Assembly: GCA_023313575.1 (NCBI GenBank) | Contig: JAJTTP010000028.1 | Location: forward strand, 186,001-250,000 | Source: Eutypella sp. D-1 | Lineage: Eukaryota; Ascomycota; Sordariomycetes; Xylariales; Diatrypaceae | Reading direction: 5' to 3' | Length of the DNA stretch: 64,000 nt | Shown: positions 44,914-56,994 of the stretch, one piece after another | How the letters are laid out: each line of letters opens with the position of its first letter | Position numbering within the stretch: the stretch's first letter is position 1 | Notes under the pieces: model-generated | Seen by the model: only the letters and a program-made list of their open reading frames with translations | Told to the model about the DNA's origin: nothing | Databases searched by the model: none | Program-made: the position numbers and the translations under genes

Positions 44914-46602
44914 GGTGTTGAAAGTAATTGTAATGAGAATAAAGGGGTCACAGGTTTAATATACTACCTTTAACAATATGCATAAGAGCTTTGAGTCAGG
45001 GTCTTTTAAGAATACAATGCGAAAATGGAGCTGTCAGAAAGGAGAGGTTGAAGCCACTATATAATTTTTCAATAGCCTTTTCAGAGAGCTACAAATTTCG
45101 GGAATAGGTAGGTTGGCAGAGTATTGTGGACGAGGAGTAATAGATGTCACTAGCCCCGTCTGGCAATATCAAGAAAGTCTTAAGTTACCAAGTTATATCA
45201 CAAGCTAGCATTTTATCTGGACTATCTAAGGGGAAATAGGTGTAGCTTATATACTCGATAACGCCTTTGTTCCGGTGTAGGAATGTATAAGGATAGCTAG
45301 TTATCCCTTGTGTGAGTTGAGGGGTGGTTAATTTGAGAGCACAAATCCTGCATCTCTCCGTAACTTCAACTTCACGATTGCAACCTGCGGGTCCAATCCC
45401 CTCACTGCTGATTAAAGCAGTTTCATCCGACCACCGCCTTCTACATTCCACAGATAGACTCGCCCTTAATTGGGAAGCAAAGACATAAGCCAATGGCGTC
45501 CGAGGGAGATACCGCCCTGAGGTTTACAAGTAAAGACATCTTGTTAGATATCAATTTGAAAGTAGCGAATACCAAGCATACCTTAGCGTTTCAGCTACTC
45601 ACCCGGGTAAGGTACAAATTAAATCAAGTTTCACTATGTAAATTACAGTTGATAGGATCGATTTACTTTTCGCCTTCGGAGTGCACTACTTGATCGGTAT
45701 GACTTGTGCTGAGGTGATATGGTATACGTGTTCGCAGTCTTTATCTTCCGGTTTATACGGGCCATCTGTTAGGTTCGCCTACTTGTGCCGACAGAAACTC
45801 GGAACTCCGCTTAAAGTCAAATGCTAATTTATAAAATCATTGCCGAGATAAAACTTTATTACACAGCGTATAACCATTATCTCCCCAGTATCACTATTTT
45901 GGACCAATAAGCACTCATGACGGAAATAGTTTACCTTGATGAATCTCGTCTTGTATTGGTGCTGTAACGCGGAGTAAGTCGTTGTAGTTCACCAGCCCAT
46001 GCCTCCCGCTTATGTGTCACGTCCGCCTTCCACATTAAGGTAAAAGTGAAGCCAGATTGTACGTATTCTGTGTAGGAGAAATTTGTAACCTTGCAGCAGA
46101 AGATGAATTACATTACATGCATTGCCAATTAGATCATCCTTCTGAATACCACTTTCCCCCCTGGGCCCGGTACCGAGAACGGTACCACGTGGAGGTCATT
46201 AAGACCTAGCCTAGTCGCTATGCTGTACTAGTAGGTCAACATTTCCGGGCATTCAATCGGACCGGAGAGGTTTAGCTGCACGTCGTAGCCGGGAAGAGTA
46301 GGGCCGAGGATCCTAACGACTACGTCGTTAAGATTCCAGATTTGGCAAAGCGCCGTTAAGGCGAGGGTAAGTGCGGACTGCCAGCACCATATGGAGGGTT
46401 TCCATTTTGTACGCGGAACTGCTTAGTTAGAAACCGAGTTATATCGCTAAACAGCAATTGTGTATCAAAAGGGTCAGAAGCTCTGGCCCCCGCTCGTAAA
46501 ATCAATCATCATCATCATCATCATTGCCAACAGGACCGGCTAGGATGCAGGAGGCTTCCTTATGGTAATAATAAGCTGTGCTAGTGCTACAAGGAAGACG
46601 AA
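44914..46602. other. Intergenic, no gene recognised
   Basis: Short ORFs (45185-45493 reverse, 45493-45693 forward) lack protein texture or motifs. An (ATC)n microsatellite at 46,503-46,525 and a GGTACCGAGAACGGTACC palindrome at about 46,169-46,186 are present. The left end contains the promoter of the truncated oxidase gene. Confidence 0.4.
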
Positions 46603-46767
46603 ATGTGGCTAGCTATTATGGGATGCACCTATACCGCTACACCATTGGGGCCAAAAGATTGGGGAATGATTGCAATTGTGGCAATCACACTGGTGCTTAC
46701 AGCTATTTATGTACCCGATACACAGTACACGATAGTTGAAGAGCCAATACTGGTGACCAATTCGTAA
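46603..46767 (+). CDS. Putative small single-pass membrane peptide
   Basis: A 54-codon ORF with Met start and one strongly hydrophobic helix in the middle (WGMIAIVAITLVLTAIYV), then a polar end (TQYTIVEEP). The stop codon lies inside the left arm of the hairpin at 46,752-46,789, so the hairpin could affect the transcript's end. No homologue recognised; it may be chance or transposon-borne. Confidence 0.25.
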   Translation: MWLAIMGCTYTATPLGPKDWGMIAIVAITLVLTAIYVPDTQYTIVEEPILVTNS

Positions 46768-46789
46768 CACTTGTTACGGATTGGTCACC
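46752..46789. repeat. Near-perfect inverted repeat (hairpin)
   Basis: GGTGACCAATTCGTAACAC is followed at once by the reverse complement GGTGACCAATCCGTAACAA with two mismatches. It can form a 19-bp stem with no loop and ends two bases before the TA flank of the Fot1-like element. Confidence 0.75.
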
Positions 46790-46793
46790 TGTA

Positions 46794-48048
46794 AGTCAAC
46801 CACCCCCTCTACGCCCCACCCCCTTCCCGCCCCATACTAATAAAACTTTTAATATTTAATAACTTTACGAATAAAAATCGCAAAATTATACGGTTTTAAA
46901 ATTAGTATTTATTATTATTTAAATTTTATAAATACGTTTTTATATAATAATATTAAACGGATTAAAATACTTATTATTAAATATAATATATTATATATAA
47001 AATATAAAATGAAAATAATATAATATATATAACGTTATATATTTAATTTAATTTATAATATTAAAGGTTAATATATATGTATTATAAAAATCATTATAAT
47101 TATATAATTAATTAACTTTTTAATATAAAAACATATTTAAAAAGTATATATATATATTATAATTTTAAATTTTAAATTAAAAACGTATTAAAGTAAATAT
47201 TAAATATATAATAACTTTATACGGTTTATTTATAAATAAAAAGTATATAAATAAGTTATTTTAATAGAAAATAACTTAAAATATATTTATTACGGTATAA
47301 GTTATAGCTTATAGTAGCTTATATAATACGGCCATTTTTATAATAAGTGGTATGGCTTAATAAAATTTTATAATAAAAAAACGGTAAGCTTTAATAATAG
47401 CTTTATATTTACGATGCCGCTTATACCTTAAATTGTAAATAACCTTATTACTTTAATTTATTATTTTAAGCTATAACTTAGTTTTTAATACAACCTGTAA
47501 GCCTGTATAACCATGCCGTTATAATATTTATAATATTTTTTAATATATTAATTTTTAAATTTAACTTTTTAAGTTAATATATAAACCAAGACCCACTTTT
47601 AAATTTATTTAAGTAATATATTTAAATAATAAAAAAATAATTTAAAAAAGTATATTAATTATTATTATATTATATAATAATTATAAATTTATAAACGTTT
47701 TAATATGTAATAATTATAAAAAAACGTTATAAATTAATATTAATATTTATAAATTATAATTAATAATATAATATATATAAAATTTATTTTTTATATTAAT
47801 ATATATTATAATTTATATAAAACTTATATATTTAATATAAAATTTACATATATTAATTATAAATTTAATTAAAATCATATTAATATCGTTTTTATTATTT
47901 ATAATTATTAAAATATATAACTATATATACTATAATAAAAAATAAAGATTTAAAATTTTAAAACCGTATAATGTTACGATTTTATTTCGTGAAGTTATTA
48001 AATATTTAATATTTTTATAAGTGTGGGGCGGGGAGGGGGTGGTTGACT
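46794..48048. mobile_element. RIP-degraded Fot1/pogo-like DNA transposon
   Basis: Terminal inverted repeats of about 100 bp begin AGTCAACCACCCCCTC at 46,794 and end with its complement at 48,048. Both are bordered by TA (46,792-46,793; 48,049-48,050), the target duplication of Tc1/mariner elements. Fot1 elements likewise start AGTCAA, so the clade is a reasonable inference. The 1255-bp body is almost only A and T with stops in every frame and remaining TTATA-type dinucleotides, as after heavy C-to-T mutation. No transposase can be read. At 1.25 kb it is shorter than a full Fot1 (about 1.9 kb), so it is a deletion derivative or non-autonomous copy. Confidence 0.8.
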
Positions 48049-48359
48049 TAATACATTGCCACATAAATGGGCTTATTCTGGGATAACAAGTAGTGCACAT
48101 ACTGTGTAACAGGAGAGCGGGGAGGCCGATAATAAAACTAATCACGAATACTTATGGAATTATGGATGTAGCGAGGAACACGAAAATGGTCACAAAACTG
48201 CAACTGTAACCGAGATATTTCAGACTGCGAGTGTTTAACGGCTGCGGCAGATGACCAGTATCATTACATACTTAATGGCAGTGAGCGGCGACGCTAAATA
48301 CTATCATGAACTTTGAGGGAGCTTTGTAAAGCGGAAGCTAAAGCTTAGGGAAGTGTAGC

Positions 48360-48698
48360 CTATAATAGCGCTCCATGTCCCATTCTCACGTGACAGAGAT
48401 AAATTTCCTCGGTGGTATATGTGTGCACTGTACCAAAGCCACGATACTCGCCTCGGAAGATGTTTATGCTTGGATGCCCGGTGGATATCTTCGGGAAATA
48501 TGGCTGTAACATCTCGTCCAGTATCTTGATGTGAAGGCGGGCGAGCGGGGCGTGTCCAGAATCCAGTCCTATGGGTTGGGCGTCTTTCAACTTGAGGTCT
48601 AGCGAGGAATCTGCTTCGCGATAATAGACCCCATCTAGACCAGAACACCCGTGGTTTTGCATAACATTCACGTTCTGTGACGGTACCGTCCACACCAA
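48360..48698 (-). CDS. Hypothetical protein or gene fragment
   Basis: A 112-codon reverse ORF with protein-like composition (GLDSGHAPLARLHIKILDEM, PYFPKISTGHPSINIF). The solo LTR begins 23 bases upstream of its ATG, so the original 5' part or promoter may have been displaced. No family recognised. Confidence 0.3.
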   Translation of the reverse strand: MVWTVPSQNVNVMQNHGCSGLDGVYYREADSSLDLKLKDAQPIGLDSGHAPLARLHIKILDEMLQPYFPKISTGHPSINIFRGEYRGFGTVHTYTTEEIYLCHVRMGHGALL

Positions 48699-48720
48699 CC
48701 CCTTAGAATGTGGTCTGCTT

Positions 48721-48922
48721 TGTCACGTGATAAGGGATAGGCCGCTCTTTACCTACAAGCTACGATAGACTAAATCTTAGTAGTATAAACGGGGGTCTTC
48801 GCCCCCCTTGGTATGTAGTACGAGCAGAGTTTAATAACTGTTCGATCTTTACCTTCGCTGGCTATCAAACTTCTTGTAATTTTCTGGCTTCTATCTCTTA
48901 CTTTATACCAAATCCTCTGACA
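48721..48922 (+). repeat. Solo LTR (family A), second copy
   Basis: This 202-bp repeat begins TGTCACGTGATAAGGGATAG and ends CCTCTGACA. It contains GGGGGTCTTCGCCCCCC and matches the copy at 24,484-24,699 along its length. A 4-bp GCTT occurs on both sides (48,717-48,720; 48,923-48,926), a weaker trace of a target duplication. Confidence 0.8.
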
Positions 48923-49454
48923 GCTTTTCGTGCAGTGCTATATCAGAGTCCGTCATTTCAGAATTCCAATTCTAGAACACAGTAGGCGTATAGATGCTTT
49001 AATATGAAAGAGACAGTGGGGAATTTATTAGACTTAGCCAAATAAAGCCTTATTACGGCCATTTATGATGCCCCGCTTCGCCAAGATAACTCAACACCGT
49101 CTTGCCCATGATGACCGGTTGGTTATCAAAAGTGCACTGTTCCTAAGAAGTAACATCGCGCGAAGCACTGCCCGGGATATGCATGCACCTAACCTCTTGC
49201 CTATCCAACAGTCGTTAATAAACGAGTACAGGGCATATTATCGATTACGAGTACGTGGGTATACTCCACCCTGGTTCATTCAAATTATGCCTACGACTGC
49301 CCTACGCCAGTTTCGTTTAATTTGTTGCCTAAGTACCATATAGGTGTCCTGCAAGTTTAGAATTTCGATGTTTCCGGTTACCCATCTAGCATCCTTTATA
49401 TAGAACACCTTCAATAAGATACCACTATGGAACCCGGTCTGCGCGATTGATAGT

Positions 49455-52400
49455 ATGCCACAGGATCCAGGGGAGTCAACGTTGCGGAAGGCTGGCACAA
49501 ATGGCGCGAGCAATAGATCAACAGGCTCGACCTCAAGCCGGAGACTTTCCACTCTCCTTCCTGGCAGTCGCAGGTCGACAGAACCGCCTACAAAGCCCAC
49601 GAAGCCCAAGAATGAGTTTGGGCTGAACACGGTCCACAAGCCAGGGGACGGTACCAAGATCATAGCGGACTTCATCTTCGTGCATGGCCTCGGCGGTGGC
49701 TCCAGCACGACATGGTGTCTTAAGCAGAACTTGGAATATTTCTGGCCTAAAGAATGGCTCCCCCGAGACCCGGACTTCGAAGGAGTCAGGGTCCACAGCT
49801 TTGGTTACAATGCCAACTGGGCGACATGGCTAAAGAATCCCCTCGATGTCCACGCATTTGGGCAGTCGCTTGTCGAGGAGCTTCTGAGTCATCCAGATAC
49901 CAAGGGCCAGGATGTGCCTATCGTGCTCATAGGGCACAGCATGGGCGGCCTTGTGATCAAGCAAGCCTGCATCTTGTCCAAGACCAATCCAGACTTTGCC
50001 CCCGTAGCTAACCGATTGCATTCGTTTTATTTCTTAGGAACCCCGCACCGCGGCTCGAATCTGGCCCGTGTCCTCAAGAATCTTCTCCGTCTCTCCGGAA
50101 GAGGCCGCCGTGCATATGTATCCGGCCTTGAAACGAAGTCCGAGATGATACGCATTCTTAGTGATGCCTTTCGAGTTCACTACTCGGGAATCCATCTCCA
50201 TACATTTTACGAGTCTCAACCTACCCATCCGGTTGGCTTGATTGTGGATGTGGAATCTGCTACATTGGGTCTAAGCACCAGTCTCCTTTCTAGTCCATAC
50301 CTCAATTATTAACAATATCTCTAGGCTATGCCGAGGAGCGCCTACAGCTCATGAACGCAAACCACAGGAATCTTGCTAGATTTGGAAGTGTCCATGACTC
50401 GAACTACCGATCTCTCCGAAACCGGCTTGCGTCAACAGTCCAGCAGATACGAGATGAGCTGCAGGAACATCAAGCAACGTCGCTTGACGCTGCAAAGGGT
50501 TCTCAGGGAGCACTACCTGCCTATCAAAGCGCAGCCGAACAAATGGAACTGATTGGTACATATTTGAGTGTCCAACAAGACATGGATGATATCCTGTCCT
50601 CGTTTGATGACAGAAGGCTCAAGGGGTCTTGCTCCTGGCTTCCAGCCAAAGCTTCGTTTCAGGAATGGCGATACTCTGAGGCTCCACGCTATTTTTGGCT
50701 TAAGGGGGCGGCCGCATCTGGCAAGTCGACGATAGCAAGTTATATTGTCAGGTACTTAGCCGATAACCCAATATGTTATTACTTTTTCAAACGTGGAGAA
50801 GAGACGGCGCTCAATCTCAGCAACTTCCTGCGCTCTATGGCCTATCAGATGGCAAAAGCAAACCCAACAATTCGCGATGCGCTCTTTAGGCTTTCCCAAC
50901 AGGGGCCGCCGATTGACATTCGCAACCAGAGGTCGATCTGGCACAATATATTCACCGGTTGCGTGTTTCACACCAAACTCCATAGACCGTATGGGTTTCT
51001 ATACTATAAATGAATCGTTGGGGCTCGGTTGCTGACTACCACACGGAATAGGCACTTCTGGGTTATTGATGCTCTGGACGAGGCAGCGGATCGAGGACCT
51101 TTGGATGAATATTTCCTTATGCTTTCTAAAATTGACAGCAATATTTCTTTAAAGATCTTCATTACTAGCCAGCCTAGTTACGCATTAGACACACTGTCCA
51201 CACAGCTTCCAACTATCTCACAACTAATCACGCCAGAAGACCTACGCCCCGATATTCAGCGCTATGTTGAAAGTTGGTCGGCCAATCTTCCCGTTGCGGA
51301 TTCGCAGGAACAGGAGAAGCTCGTTCGGAGCATCGTAGACATGTCAGGAAGCAGCTTTCTCTGGGCCGTGTTGGTCATCCAACAGCTACAAGAGGTTGTC
51401 TTGGTCGAGGAGGTGCACGAAGTCCTCCGTGAGGTGCCACAGAAGATGGGCGAGCTGTACTTGAACAATTTGAGGCGGATGGAGTCCGCCCGTTCCAAGA
51501 GTCCGGCCAAGCACATCATCACGTGGACAATCTGCGCTATCCACCCACTAACAGCGGATCAGATGAAGGATGCCATCAAGCTAAGCCTCGGTGCCACCTT
51601 GGCCCGCGACCTCCGCACGAATATACAATCCATCTGCGGCCAGTTCCTCTACGTGGACAATAACTCACGAATCAGGGTGGTCCACGACACCGCGCGGGCA
51701 TTCCTCACCAATCCCGAGCTTGATTCCGAGTTTCGCGTAGATTCTACGGAGGATCACGGGCTAATCGCAAGTGCATGCCTCAAGTATCTCCTCAGCGACG
51801 AGCTGAAGCATTTCAAGGGGCGGCGCAGTCTTGTGGCCAGCGGGTCCAGCAAGATATCGATGGCCGACTACGCCTGTCTGCACTTTAGCGATCACTTGCT
51901 CCGCACTTCGGGTTCATCCGACGAACTCTTCGAATTGCTGACGCGCTTCTTCGATACCAACGTGCTGTCATGGATCGAACGGGTGGCGCAGCTGAAGGAT
52001 ATGGAATGTCTAAACCAAACCTCCAGACATTTGTCGAGTTACCTGAGCCACAGGGCCAAGCACGTCCCGCTGCTGCCGAGCGACCTCAACGCCTGGACGA
52101 TAGACTTGCCCAGGATTGTTACACAGTTTGGGGCCATCTTACTAAGCGACCCCGCCGCTATCCACACCCTCATTCCCCCCTTCTGCCCGCGCAGTTCGGC
52201 CATATATCGCCGTTTCGGCTACGCGGAAGACGGCATCAAGTTGGTTGGGGTGTCTGCTTCCGGTTGGGACAACAGGATATATTCCATTTCCTATCACGAA
52301 ACATACACGACCGTCGTCGCGACCCGGGATCAGCTGTTTGCGGTGGGGCTATCCAATGGTACTGTGAAGGTCTACCGTTCTTCTACCTGTGAAGAGTTAC

Positions 52401-54508
52401 TAACGCTTGCGCACGGGGAATCTGTCGGCGTCTTGGAATTCGGGTTCACCTCCAAATACCTAGCCTCGGCAGGATTGTGCCGTGTACGGCTCTGGGACGC
52501 GGTAGCCGGCAGCCAGCTTTTCGACGTCGCCACCGACTCCCAGACTCTGGCGCTCGCGTTCAACGAGATCGACACATGTCTGGCGGTCGCCTCACGAGAC
52601 AAGTGTCTGTCCGCGCATCAGATCCCGGACGGTGCTCGTCTGTCCGAGTTGTCGTGGACGGATACTTTTATCGAGCCCAAGGACGCCGACTTTACACGTC
52701 TCCCGACCGCGATCCAGATCTCGAGCGACCAGCAGGTGATGGCCATTGTTTATCGGGGCAAGCCCGTCCAGCTCTGGTCATTAGAGAATCAGCGCTCCGT
52801 CGGCGCCTGCATCCGGCCCGCGTCCAAGAAGCACGGGCTCGCCGACCACATCGTCCACAGCGTCATCTTCACCCCTGGCCTAGAGAACCCGCGCCTGCTT
52901 GTTTCATACTGGGATGCAGTCGTGACGGTTTTCGACAGCATCACCTGTCGGCCGATCGCAACCGCGCCCATCGAGCTTGACCGGCTGGCCATCGCCCCCA
53001 ACGGCAAGACATTCGCCGGTGGCGACGGGACCGGCGGCATCAGAATCTTTGACCTCGAGACGCTCCAATTCCTGCACCGGATCGTAGTCCATGACGAGCC
53101 GGTCATATCGCTGAGGTTCACCAGCGATAGTCTTCGGATCGTGGACTCCCGGGGCACCCAGGTTAACGTCTGGGAGCCACTAGTACTCGTGAGCCAAGAC
53201 TCCGATGCCCAGTCTAGCAGCCCGAGCGATTCAGCATACCAGGTAGTTGACGATAGTAGCGTCTCAGTTGTCGACCAGTCGGCCACCATAACCTCCCTAT
53301 ACTGCTGCGAGGACAGCGGCATCGCCTTCTGCGGCCGCAACAATGGCCGTGTCGACACCTGCAACCTTGATAGCCCGGAGAGTACTATGCGTAACCTGTA
53401 TAATCACCGTGGCAGTTTCACGAGCGTGACTTGTATAGACTGGAGCTACAAGCCGCGCATCGCCGCCAGCGCCGACTCGTCGGGCAGTTTCCGGATCATG
53501 CAGATTACGACCGGCTCGCGGCGAGAATGGGGCGCCGAGCTGCTCGTTGAAGCGAGGGTACAGCCGGGTTGCATTGTCCGACAGATCCTCGTGCACCCCG
53601 ACGGAACGTTCGTCCTTGTATCGTCCGCCGAGTCGGACTCCGTATGGTCGGTGGCGACCAAAAAGCAGGTCGCATCAATACCGAGGCGTGGGCGGTCTGA
53701 CTGGAAATGGTCCATCCGCCCCTCTACGCCGTCACAGCTGCTTCTGTTGGAGGATAAGGTTCTAAAGCTTTTCAACTGGTCAGATCTGTCCCCGCTCGTA
53801 CCCGGCGACGTTTCCGTCCAGTCTATGGGGGGCGAGAAGAAGCATGACGATAAAGACATCCCCGATTCCGACGCTATCTCCATCTCCAGCGATGGCGACG
53901 ATATTGTTATGGTGCAGAAGCTACATACGACCCAACAGTCGCTGCACGTCCTGCCATCCCCGACCTCCTCCGCCGCCACCATGACCAGGGTACACGTATT
54001 CGATTTATCCTCCTTAGGGCCGCCTCCTATCTCCTCTTCTGGGGGCATGCCTACGCCACTCTCGCCAGCAGCGAACCCGGTACCCCGGCCTAACCCCGCA
54101 TCGGCTTCACACCAGTCGGACCGCTTCGTCACCCCGACGCCGCCGAGCCTTCCCCCTCCTGGTGCCATCTCCCCGATAAGCGACGCGTCAGCGCACCGCC
54201 GGTCCTCGGTGCGGGATGTGGCCGACCTACCCGAGGTAGAGAGCATCATCGGCACTGTCAAGCGGTTCCGCTCGTGGTTCCTGATCTTCCTCTCCATGCG
54301 TGGTTGGGTGTGCTCAGTTGAGCTCGACGGCCGCCAGGTCCTCGACACGTTCCAGAAGCATTTCTTCGTCCCTTCGGTCTGGCGCATCGTGAACTCCTCC
54401 CCCATTGCCAAGGTGCGCCGGAACCAGGACATTATCTTCGTGCACCATGATGCCGTCATCGTGGTCAAGAATGGACTGGACAACGGGGAACATGTACCTT
54501 TTCTTTGA
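49455..54508 (+). CDS. Fungal NLR: SesB-like alpha/beta hydrolase - NACHT - WD40 protein
   Basis: Exons 49455-50268, 50325-50988 and 51052-54508 give 1644 residues; phases agree. The second intron (GTATGG, branch GCTGAC, GAATAG) restores LHRP-HFWVIDALDE. Residues 68-260 are a serine-hydrolase/lipase-like domain (DFIFVHGLGGGSS, nucleophile in GHSMGG at 160-165, YFLGTPHRGSN), the SesB-type effector of fungal NLRs. Residues 280-360 are a helical linker. The NACHT domain has Walker A GAAASGKST (399-407) and Walker B WVIDALDE (496-503). From about residue 880 to 1410 lies a divergent beta-propeller of WD40-like units (LFAVGLSNGTVKVYRS, CLAVASRDKCL, FAGGDGTGGIRIFDLE). A Ser/Pro-rich linker and a conserved C-terminal block follow. 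Such proteins sense ligands through the repeats and trigger membrane-damaging hydrolase activity or cell death; this is family knowledge. The WD units are diverged from each other, not the near-identical type under recent concerted evolution. Confidence 0.85.
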
Positions 54509-54667
54509 CAATTAACTAATGAAACGGTTGGCCAGGCTGGCGTCCTACATGAGGCCTTTATTTTTCCACTCTTCGATTGAACATTTGCCCTTTTCTTTTC
54601 TCTTTTCTTGCTAAGAAACGACAAGGGAATTGAGATGTCCCTACTTTGCATACAAGGATTGTAAGAA

Positions 54668-54883
54668 TGTGGTGCCAGGGACCGTTGCCCGGCCACCACT
54701 AGCCCAGATCGGGATAGGTGCTATCGATACCACACAATCGATAGCAACCACAACCACTATAAAATAGAATAGATCAGTAGATAGATCCCTTTACATAACA
54801 GAACAGAGTCCAGAACCCAGAATAAATCAGTGCCTACTATCGTATCGCAGACATTCGGTATTATTGGGTAGGACCAATAAGCA
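54668..54883 (+). repeat. LTR family B, copy 2
   Basis: Begins TGTGGTGCCAGGGACCGTTG and ends GACCAATAAGCA, like copy 1 at 36,603. It lies 160 bp downstream of the NLR stop codon. No target duplication is visible. Confidence 0.7.
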
Positions 54884-55268
54884 TAATAATACGGAGGTAA
54901 ATGTGCAAAATAGAATATATCGCATTAAACTGCACAGAACCTATCCTATTAATGAAGATTCATGGATGTAGGGGGATAACATGAAATATTAAATTTAAAC
55001 ATTATGGTAATTTGGTCGGGGCTGCAGGTTGTAAGTTATCGCACAGCCCCTTCCAGTTTAGCAGTTCGTTAGTGCATTCGTACTAAGCTATTTTTAAACA
55101 GTAAGGTTCCGGGCCGTTATCCGCTATAGCGGGCCGCTAGGGGCTGATAAGTCTATATTATGGGGCAATCTTAAAGATTCCCCACAGAATGAAGCCTGCT
55201 AGACTTAAAAAGGACGAGTGGCTTAAGCTTGCACAGTATCAGGGTTTCCTCCACTTCATACATGCAGG
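54884..55268. other. Spacer between two LTR copies
   Basis: No gene. It contains a hairpin-like GGGCCGTTATCCGCTATAGC followed by GGGCCGC, of unknown nature. Confidence 0.3.
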
Positions 55269-55483
55269 TGTGGTTCCCCAGAATGGGTGGTTATTGCGCT
55301 TTACCGCTTGCGGTAGCGCTAAGGTTATCGCACCCATCTGGGCATATCAATAGATAGAATAGATCGCACAGCAGATAGATTCTTTCCCTTTTACAACAAC
55401 AAAGCAGACGATCCCTACGAATATTAAGTGTTTACTATCATCACAGTGACCACTTGGTATTATTGGGATCCTGCCAATAAGCA
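55269..55483 (+). repeat. LTR family B, divergent copy 3
   Basis: Begins TGTGGTTCCCCAGAATGGGT and ends TGCCAATAAGCA. It shares the AATAGATAGAATAGATC and GTTTACTATCA blocks with copies 1 and 2. The pair at 54.7 and 55.3 kb might be remains of one collapsed element, but the 385 bp between them show no coding sequence. Confidence 0.55.
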
Positions 55484-55589
55484 CACAGGGTAGGATATGT
55501 TACGCAAGTCAAGCAAGTCAACAGTTAAGGACATAAGCACCATCTACTAATTAGTTACACATAATTCGAGAATGCACCCACGATCTGTT

Positions 55590-56811
55590 CGGGATCAGCC
55601 CTTCTACCGAATCTGCCAAAATGCAAAAATGCCCATTCGCCGACTTGGGGATAATTAATATCTGCATGCATGACGAGCACCCAGGCGTCTATGTATGCTC
55701 TCCCGCACCAACCTCCTGTCGTTACCCCCACGCGTCTGAGCGGCGATGTCAAAGGAACCGTGCGCGGAGCCTACCGCATTTGTGTGGGTGCATGCGTTGG
55801 CCGGTCAAACGGATGAAGATGAAGAGGGCAGTTTGGATATGTGGTTTGGAGAAGAGATGGGATCCAAGGTTCGATTGGGGACCTCCCAGCGTTGGCATAA
55901 TTTATGGGCGATATAGAAAAAAAGGGAGAAACGAGAAACGAGAAACGAGGAAAACAAAAAAGATGACTGTGAATGGGCAAATAAAAAGGGAGGTACCTTC
56001 TAATATAGTCACGGTCAGTCTGGCCTGGATCACTGTCGGCTGCCTTGAAAACTAGGACGTTATGATGTTCCTGTGGGTTAAGGTAGGACCAGTTCTGGCT
56101 GTCGTTGTAATGTACCATAGAGTTCTCAGTAACGACTTTCTGGTAGACTACGTCGGCTGGAGCTATGTCGGAGGAGTATAAGTTGGTGGCATCGCACATG
56201 ACGATTGGCCAGTCTTCAACCAGGCCCTTTAGCGTCTTTTATACCCTGAGATGGGTCGGTGACCATGCACATTCGTACGAGCGTGTCTTTGGGGGGCTAT
56301 GTGTGTAAGCTAGATCCATGAGAAAAAGTCAACACATACGTAACCATTTGGATTCTTGGCTTCAAGATCTTGTTAGTAATTGTTAGGCACAGCTTCTTGA
56401 TTATCTCCTGAATCCCATGTACTGTAACATCGATACCGGCTGTCAGGAACCGCGTATCCTTTGTTCCCTTGATACTTTTTGTATCTAATTTGCTGCAATG
56501 TGTGTTAGGAAGTTCGGCTGTGAATATCGATAGTCCTCTTTTATAGAGATCAGAAATGCAGGGTGCCGACAGTGTAACTGGCTTTGCCTTACCGGAGCGG
56601 GAGATGAGGCGGAAGCAGTTACTAGTCGGATTACCTCGGCATCCAGCGGAAGGGTTTGACCCGCCTTACAAACATGCTTGGCGGGGCCTCAAGCTTCCTT
56701 GAGATACAGAGACATCACCTTTACCGTATCGAAGAAGTCCTTGTAAGACAGCTTGCTGTGAAGCTGATGAGCTTCGAAACCGTTATTATCAAGTGACAGC
56801 TTGTTTATCAT
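55590..56811 (-). pseudogene. CmcJ/AsaB-family oxygenase gene, main part (GA4 desaturase-like)
   Basis: Reverse-strand reading resumes at 56811 with LSLDNNGFEAHQLHSKLSYK and DFFDTVKVMSLYLKEA, then a TGA at 56,689-56,691 (CGA-to-TGA possible). It continues brokenly (PLDAEVIRLV, YRYSQPNFLTHIAAN). The clearest part is DWPIVMCDATNLYSSDIAP, MVHYNDSQNWSYLNPQE, VLVFKAADSDPGQT and, after a gap, AHGSFDIAAQTRGGND and RLVRESI. This is the order seen in CmcJ/AsaB 2-oxoglutarate-type oxygenases, a family that includes the gibberellin GA4 desaturase and cephem-methoxylase subunits. Frame breaks near 56,230 and elsewhere may be lesions or introns. The 5' part is at 63,334-63,486, separated by the copia element. 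Confidence 0.65.
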
Positions 56812-56816
56812 ATGTT
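56812..56816 (+). repeat. Target-site duplication, left (ATGTT)
   Basis: Identical to 63,334-63,338 on the other side of the copia element. Confidence 0.9.
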
Positions 56817-56994
56817 TGTTGGTTGTTAGTGGTCACTGGTATGGACCCACATACCAGTAGGATGTACCTATGTACCTATCTCCCGTATATATAAGGATAC
56901 GGGCTTTGCCCGTATCCTTTTTAAATAAATAGATAAACCTTAGATTAAAATATAACACCAGTTTTATTATTTTTTATATACGTATTTATTAATA
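56817..56994 (+). repeat. 5' LTR of the copia element
   Basis: 178 bp, from TGTTGGTTGTTAGTGG to TATTTATTAATA. Compared with the 3' LTR, a 21-bp segment is missing, and aligned differences are almost all C/T or G/A. It contains the hairpin GATACGGGCTTTGCCCGTATC. Confidence 0.85.

Noticed and set aside
53446..54699. 417-codon reverse ORF
   Set aside because: It is antisense to the NLR's C-terminal part, has a Ser/Thr-rich shadow composition and no motif.
54884..55268. Spacer between LTR copies as retroelement interior
   Set aside because: Too short and no coding or primer-binding sequence seen.
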